Source: PXRE01 sp964435625 | GTDB taxonomy: Archaea; Halobacteriota; Halobacteria; Halobacteriales; PXRE01 | DNA: 35,493 nucleotides | Direction: 5' to 3' | Assembly: GCA_964435625.1 (NCBI GenBank) | Contig: CAYTAG010000009.1 | Span: 1 to 35,493, forward strand | Part shown: positions 31,268 through 35,493 of the stretch, in pieces | Numbering within the stretch: the first letter of the stretch is position 1 | How the letters are laid out: every line of letters begins with the position of its first letter | Translations under genes and position numbers: made by a program | The notes under the pieces: generated by a model | Database searches by the model: none | What the model was told of the DNA's origin: nothing | The model's input: the letters and a program-made list of their open reading frames with translations, nothing else

Positions 31268-32473
31268 TCAGAACGTCGTCAATTCGCCGTCGATGACCCG
31301 CTCGGTGACGTCGGTGACGTTGGCGAGTTTGTCGTCGATGACGTCGACGACCTCGGGTTCGACGTCCGCGACGTCGACGCCGTCGGCGGTGACGAGGTGG
31401 GCGTCGGCGACGTGGGGCTGGTCGATGGGGTGGCCGATCTGGCTGAGCAGGCGGATCCGGAGGTCCCGGATGTCCCCGACCTCGTCGACGACGGCGTGGG
31501 CGACGTCGTTGGACAGCAAGTTGTAGATCTTGCCGATGTGGTTGACGGGGTTCTTGCCGCTGGTGGCCTCGAGGCTCATCGAGCGGTTGGGCGTGATGAG
31601 GCCGTTTGAGCGGTTGCCCCGGCCCACCGAGCCGTCGTCGCCCTGCTCCGCGCTGGTGCCGGTGACGGTGAGGTACACCGACCCCTCGTCGTAGTCGTCG
31701 GCGGTGTTGACGTGGACGGTCACCTCGCGGTCGGTGTACTCGCGGGCGAGGTCCCCGACGTACTCCCGGATGCCCTCGATCACGTCGCGGTACTGCTCCA
31801 GTCCCGAGACGTGCCGGTCGATGATCGCGGCGGCGACGGTGACGTCGAGGTGGTCGTCCTCGCGTTTGCCCATGATCTTGATGTCCGGGCCGACCGCGGG
31901 CTGGTCGGCGGCGAAGTCGGTGCGGAGCCGCCGCTCGGCGTTCAGGACGATCTCCTCGGTCTCGGTGAGCGGCGCGTGGCCGACGCCGAAGCTGGTGTCG
32001 TTGGCCATCGGGATGCGGCGGCCGTCCTCGCCGAACACGGCCTGCAGGTCGCCGCTGCCCTCGCCCAGTTTGACGTCGACGGTCACGTCGGTCCCGAACT
32101 CCAGTTCGGGGAGGTGTTCGCCCAGGTAGTCCCGCGCGGCCTCCAGCGCGAGTCGCTCGGCGGGGATCTTGGTCCCCTCGTACTCCTTGGTCGCCCGTCC
32201 GGTGATGAGCAGGTAGATCGGCTCCTGGACCTCGCCGCCGCCGTAGGCGGGTGCGGCCCGGCCCGCGACCAGTTGCGTCTCGTCGGTGTTGTGGTGGAGG
32301 ACCTTGCCGACCCGCTCGCGGTAGGCCTGGCAGAGCCGCCGGGAGACGCTCTCGGCGATGCCGTCACAGATCGAATCGGGGTGGCCGATCCCCTTTCGCT
32401 CGACGATCTCGACCTCCTGGTCCTCGACCGGAATCCGGTCGATCCGCTCGACCCGGATGTTGCGTTCCGTCAT
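31268..32473 (-). CDS. mat: Archaeal S-adenosylmethionine synthetase
   Basis: The 401-residue protein is the archaeal type, very different from bacterial MetK. Its signatures are KGIGHPDSICDGIAESVSRR, LGEGSGDLQAVFGED and GRGNRSNGLITPNRSMSLEA then SGKNPVNHIGKIYN. It makes S-adenosylmethionine from ATP and methionine. The product of its use is recycled by ahcY and the deaminase elsewhere in this window. TTCTATAAC at about 32498-32506 forms the TATA box on the minus strand, about 30 bases before ATG 32473. Confidence 0.97.
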   Translation of the reverse strand: MTERNIRVERIDRIPVEDQEVEIVERKGIGHPDSICDGIAESVSRRLCQAYRERVGKVLHHNTDETQLVAGRAAPAYGGGEVQEPIYLLITGRATKEYEGTKIPAERLALEAARDYLGEHLPELEFGTDVTVDVKLGEGSGDLQAVFGEDGRRIPMANDTSFGVGHAPLTETEEIVLNAERRLRTDFAADQPAVGPDIKIMGKREDDHLDVTVAAAIIDRHVSGLEQYRDVIEGIREYVGDLAREYTDREVTVHVNTADDYDEGSVYLTVTGTSAEQGDDGSVGRGNRSNGLITPNRSMSLEATSGKNPVNHIGKIYNLLSNDVAHAVVDEVGDIRDLRIRLLSQIGHPIDQPHVADAHLVTADGVDVADVEPEVVDVIDDKLANVTDVTERVIDGELTTF

Positions 32474-32533
32474 TGCCCGCCCGTTCGCCTGGCCAGGTTC
32501 TATAACTTGCGAAAAAGGACCCGGGCCGTAATA

Positions 32534-33118
32534 TTATTCCCAGTTATCTAGAAGCAGGCCGAGGTAGGAGGTGCGGACGCCGACCTCGGCGTCCAGACCG
32601 AGGGTTTCGAGGAGGTCGACGGCGCCGTCGCGGACCGCCTCGATTTCGGCCCCGGGGGCCTCGCGCTCGACCTCGACGAACTGGCCAAGGTCCTCGACCT
32701 CGTCGAGGGTGACGGTGTACCCCTCCAGCGCGTAGCGTTCGCGCTCCTTCCGCACGGCGGCGGCGGGGTCGAACCCCAGCGCCTGCAGGGCTGCGTCCAC
32801 GGCGGCGGGGTCGCCCACGTCGGTCTCGTGTTCGGCGCGGGTCTTCGACGCCTCGTCGACCTTCGGGCCCTTGTAAGTCAGCCTGTGGACGGTGGCTCCG
32901 TCGCCGGGTTCGTCCGCGCCGTCCCCGGCCGTCCCCTCGCCCATCCTCGTCTCCTCGCGGACGCGTAGCGCCTCGTCGGTCGCCACGAAGTTCCGGTGGG
33001 GCGCGTCGTAGTAGGTATCCTCCTGCCGGACGGTCCCCAGGTGCTCCGCGTCGAGTTCCCGCAGGCGCCGACGGACCGCCTCGTGGTCGGCCGGGACCTT
33101 CACCTCGACCTCGTACAT
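32534..33118 (-). CDS. CYTH domain protein (class IV adenylate cyclase CyaB-like)
   Basis: The 194-residue protein starts with the CYTH motif MYEVEVKVPADHEAV (E-x-E-x-K) and contains RQEDTYYDAPHRNF, ALRVREETRMG, RLTYKGPKVDEASKTRAEHE and FVEVEREAPGAEIEAV, the acidic and basic residues that line the triphosphate tunnel. CYTH proteins act on triphosphates; members are adenylate cyclases, thiamine triphosphatases or inorganic triphosphatases. The CyaB subgroup is often annotated as cyclase, but archaeal members have not been shown to make cyclic AMP. An insert at about 60-75 (TAGDGADEPGDGA) is specific to this protein. It shares its strand with mat, 60 bases away, and may be co-transcribed. Confidence 0.88.
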   Translation of the reverse strand: MYEVEVKVPADHEAVRRRLRELDAEHLGTVRQEDTYYDAPHRNFVATDEALRVREETRMGEGTAGDGADEPGDGATVHRLTYKGPKVDEASKTRAEHETDVGDPAAVDAALQALGFDPAAAVRKERERYALEGYTVTLDEVEDLGQFVEVEREAPGAEIEAVRDGAVDLLETLGLDAEVGVRTSYLGLLLDNWE

Positions 33119-33278
33119 GGTCGAGCCTGGCGGGCCGGCCGGAAAAGGGGTTCTCTCCCGGCCGGCGGGAGAGGGGTCGCTATTCGGGCGGTGGGTGTAG
33201 CGGTCGTCGCGGCCGGTAGGTACAGTGGTCGTCGTAGTCTACGGAAGGGTTTTGCTCCCGAGGACTCGCCATCCCCGT

Positions 33279-34040
33279 ATGAACCGTCGCGACGTGCTCC
33301 GAGCCGCTTCGGCGGGGGCCGCAGTGACGCTCGCCGGGGCGTCGCTCGCCGGGTGTCTCGGCCGCGGGGAGTCCGGCCCGACCTCCCAGCAGCCCGACGA
33401 GTGCCCGGTGACCCAGGACCTCGGCGTAGGTTGGCCCGAGAAGCTCACCGAGGGGACAGTCGAATCGTTCGCCGAGAGCTACGAGAACGTCTACTACCGC
33501 GAGGTGGTCGTCGAGTACGAACCGGAGACGCCGCTGGACGAGTACGCCCTCTCCGCGAACGTGGAGTCCGGCCCGACCGAGTCCGGCGCCGGGTACGAGG
33601 TCGAACTCTCCGGAGGCGGGGGCGTGTACCGGCCGACCCTGTTCCTGGAGGCGACGACTGCGGAGGTTCCCGCCGACGCCGAAATCCACTCCACGGACGG
33701 TCTGGACACCGGCCTCGCCTCGCTCCTGCGGGACGCCGCCGACGACCCAGGCGAGGAGGTCACCCAGGAGGTCACCCGGCGCGACGTCGTCGACCGGTAC
33801 GTCGAGACGGTCAACGAACTCGCGGACTGCGAACCCCTGACCGAGCGGGACGACTCCGCGACGCTGTACTTCGACGTCGACGGGACGACGGTGGAACTGT
33901 CCGTCAGCGCGTCGAGTTTCCACGGCGACTACTGGTGGTCGGCGTGGTACTACGTCGACGAGAACGTCGTCCGCCGGACGGACGACGAAGCGGCCGATCC
34001 CGCCGAGGGGAAACTGCTGGAGTGCCGCGAGGAGTCCTGA
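33279..34040 (+). CDS. Tat-exported lipoprotein of unknown function
   Basis: The 253-residue protein has a combined Tat and lipobox signal (MNRRDVLRAASAGAAVTLAG, then ASLAGC with the lipid at C26). The mature part starts GRGESGPTSQQPDECPVTQD and has an acidic, beta-rich fold (VVVEYEPETPLDEYALSANV, then YEVELSGGGGVYRPTLFLEA). It ends LLECREES. Two cysteines (in DECP and LLEC) are near the ends and may form a disulfide. No family recognised. ATG 33279 is chosen because the Tat motif starts there. Confidence 0.8.
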   Translation: MNRRDVLRAASAGAAVTLAGASLAGCLGRGESGPTSQQPDECPVTQDLGVGWPEKLTEGTVESFAESYENVYYREVVVEYEPETPLDEYALSANVESGPTESGAGYEVELSGGGGVYRPTLFLEATTAEVPADAEIHSTDGLDTGLASLLRDAADDPGEEVTQEVTRRDVVDRYVETVNELADCEPLTERDDSATLYFDVDGTTVELSVSASSFHGDYWWSAWYYVDENVVRRTDDEAADPAEGKLLECREES

Positions 34041-34150
34041 ATCGCCCGCGCGCTGCCGGCGAAGGTCGTTCGGGGCCCCGCCGCCGGTCACGTTCCGTCG
34101 TCGGCGTTCACGCGTTCTTCCCGCACGTTCCGCCCCCGACACGAATCGTG

Positions 34151-34159
34151 CTTCTTAAG
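34151..34159 (+). promoter_or_regulatory. TATA box of the FKBP gene
   Basis: CTTCTTAAG lies 25-33 bases upstream of ATG 34184, the expected distance for a nearly leaderless transcript. The frame is open far upstream of 34184, and this element decides the start. Confidence 0.55.
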
Positions 34160-34183
34160 ACGCGAACGGGACTCCTTGCACGT

Positions 34184-35209
34184 ATGAGTGACCAAGAGGC
34201 CGAGGAACCCGAGGACGAGGTCGCCGCGGACGCAGCCGAGGACGCCGAGGAAACCGACGGATTCGAAGAGGGCGACTTCGTGAAGCTGGCGTACACCGCC
34301 CGGACGGTCGAGGACGACACGCTCGTCGACACCACCGACCGGGAGATCGCCGAGGACGAGGGCGTCGCCGAGGAGGGCCAGACGTTCGAACCCCGGACCA
34401 TCGTGCTGGGCGCCGGCCACCTGTTCGGCCCCGTCGAGGACGACGTCCTGGGCGGCGAGGTCGGCGACGAGGGGACCGTCACGGTCCCCGCCGAGGAGGC
34501 CTTCGGCGAGTTCGACGAGGACGAGGTCCGCACGATCAGCGCCGAGAAGATCCCCGAGGACGACCGCTACCCCGGCGCCCACGTCGAGGTCGACGGTCAG
34601 CACGGCCACCTCGAGACGATCATCGGCGGGCGCGCGCGCGTCGACTTCAACCACCCGCTGGCCGGCGAGGACGTCGAGTACGAGTACGAGGTCCTGGAGG
34701 AGATCGAGGACCGCGTCGAGAAGGCCCAGAGCCTCCTGTCGACGCACCTCGACGTCGAACTCGACATGCACATCGAGACCGACGAGGTCGAGGAGATGCA
34801 GCCCGTCGAACCCGACGAGGAGGAGGCCGAAGGCGACGACGAGGACGACGAACCCCCCGAGCCGGAGTTCGAGGAGGTCACCGTCGAGAAGGAGACGCTG
34901 TACGTCGAGAGCGACCCCCAGCTATCGTTCAACCAGCAGTGGATGTTCCAGAAACAGCAGATCGCCCAGGAGATCATCGAGCGCGTCGGCGTCGACCGCG
35001 TGATCGTCCAGGAGATCATCGACGGCGCCGGCGGCATGATGGGCGGCATGGGTGGCATGATGGGCGGCATGGGCGGGGGCGCCGGAGAGGGACTCGAAGA
35101 GGCCGTCGACGCCGACGAACTGGAGGAGGCCATCGAGGAGGGCGACGTCGACCTCGAAGAGGCCACCGCCGAGGACGTCGTCGAGGAACTGGAAGGCGGC
35201 GAGGAGTAG
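34184..35209 (+). CDS. FKBP-type peptidyl-prolyl isomerase with Gly-Gly-Met stretch
   Basis: The 341-residue, very acidic protein is a large archaeal FKBP of SlyD type. After an acidic N-terminus the FKBP fold starts at FEEGDFVKLAYTARTVEDDT and includes IVLGAGHLFGPVEDDVLGGE. The insert-in-flap part follows with FGEFDEDEVRTISAEKIPED and ARVDFNHPLAGEDVEYEYEV. It would assist proline isomerisation and act as a holdase. The C-terminal half (from about 190) has a second domain ending FNQQWMFQKQQIAQEIIERV, then a GGM-rich tract (about 282-302) and an acidic helix. The tract comes from a 21-bp tandem repeat at 35033-35074. It resembles the C-terminal GGM tails of GroEL and thermosome subunits, which touch folding clients. 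Confidence 0.9.
   Translation: MSDQEAEEPEDEVAADAAEDAEETDGFEEGDFVKLAYTARTVEDDTLVDTTDREIAEDEGVAEEGQTFEPRTIVLGAGHLFGPVEDDVLGGEVGDEGTVTVPAEEAFGEFDEDEVRTISAEKIPEDDRYPGAHVEVDGQHGHLETIIGGRARVDFNHPLAGEDVEYEYEVLEEIEDRVEKAQSLLSTHLDVELDMHIETDEVEEMQPVEPDEEEAEGDDEDDEPPEPEFEEVTVEKETLYVESDPQLSFNQQWMFQKQQIAQEIIERVGVDRVIVQEIIDGAGGMMGGMGGMMGGMGGGAGEGLEEAVDADELEEAIEEGDVDLEEATAEDVVEELEGGEE
35033..35074. repeat. Two tandem 21-bp units coding Gly/Met
   Basis: Units at 35033-35053 and 35054-35074 differ only at the last base (t versus c). They encode GMMGGMG twice within the FKBP gene and could expand or shrink by slippage without shifting the frame. Confidence 0.85.
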
Positions 35210-35482
35210 GTCCGACCACCGCGTCCGTTCGATCCCCGCCGAACTAGCCCAGCGGGTTCTGCGCGTTCTCGAATCACCCTGCCTCGGCGCGCGCGAGCAA
35301 CGCGCGCGAGGGGCGAGCAGCGCAGGTGGTGCGAACGGACGTGAGCCACCCCGAGCAGCGCAGTCGGCTGGGGAGGTGTGAGGTTGACCCCTGGGTGTTG
35401 CATGCCGTGAGCGTTCGCTGAATCCGAGGCTTTGCATGCCGCGAGCACCTCCTTTTAGGACCGTTCCGGTCCACGAGCGGGT

Positions 35483-35493
35483 ATGGACGACGA
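35483..35493 (+). CDS. Start of a further gene, cut by the window end
   Basis: ATGGACGACGA begins at 35483 and runs off the window. CCTTTTAG at about 35451-35458 gives a TATA box about 28 bases upstream, so this is a credible leaderless start (MDD...). Nothing can be said of the product. Confidence 0.5.

Noticed and set aside
32996..34183. N-terminal extension of the FKBP frame over the Tat lipoprotein gene
   Set aside because: It overlaps the lipoprotein gene in another frame and reads as Arg-rich noise; the TATA box at 34151 fixes the FKBP start at 34184.
35280..35320. GCGCGCGCGAG / CGCGCGCG near the window end as a terminator
   Set aside because: It is GC alternation with no T-run after it; archaeal terminators are mainly T-rich, so this is only low-complexity sequence.

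Overview
The window is chromosomal DNA of a halophilic archaeon (class Halobacteria). The reasons are uniformly GC-rich coding DNA, very acidic proteins, many Tat signals, TATA-like boxes about 25-30 bases upstream of start codons with little or no leader, and a set of archaeal-type information genes: PCNA, primase large subunit, Hjc resolvase, TATA-binding protein, RFC small subunit, TRM-G10 methyltransferase, RNase Z, archaeal S-adenosylmethionine synthetase and ThiI. No tRNA, rRNA, CRISPR array or intact transposase was seen.

Layout. Bases 1-2065 are a toxin-antitoxin scrapyard: the tail of a PIN-domain protein, an AbrB/PIN deletion remnant, an apparently complete wHTH-nucleotidyltransferase (MNT) plus HEPN pair, and a second copy of the same PIN tail. 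Bases 2187-9000 hold replication and repair genes (pcn, priL, hjc) with small haloarchaeal membrane and zinc proteins between them, plus a Tat-exported protein with a 14-cysteine tail. Bases 8801-11503 contain a decayed histidine kinase, a HalOD1 protein and a frameshifted Tat beta-propeller gene. Bases 11542-18540 carry ahcY, a secreted acidic Gly-Pro-Pro protein, the MTA/SAH deaminase, hisG, tbp with a membrane-protein partner, and the tRNA G10 methyltransferase.

Bases 18541-20020 are an AT-rich foreign cassette with two coupled genes of unknown function, followed by a roughly 260-bp MITE-like element with inverted ends. The core resumes with rfcC, an FNT-family channel, a DUF4382 lipoprotein, RNase Z, a Tat-exported Dyp-like protein, a PhzF isomerase and a large membrane protein. 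Around 29257-29810 a second MNT gene, with a broken HEPN start behind it, sits between two copies of the thiI 3' end. The window ends with thiI, a small membrane protein, S-adenosylmethionine synthetase, a CYTH protein, a Tat lipoprotein and a large FKBP isomerase with a chaperonin-like Gly-Gly-Met stretch.

How the genes fit together. pcn, priL, rfcC and hjc serve replication and recombination. ahcY, the deaminase and S-adenosylmethionine synthetase form much of the S-adenosylmethionine recycling loop that feeds methyltransferases such as the G10 enzyme. The least explained parts are the AT-rich two-gene cassette, the two MNT/HEPN loci each bracketed by duplicated 3' gene ends, and the cysteine-rich exported protein. 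All calls rest on reading the sequence and remembered family patterns; no database search was run.
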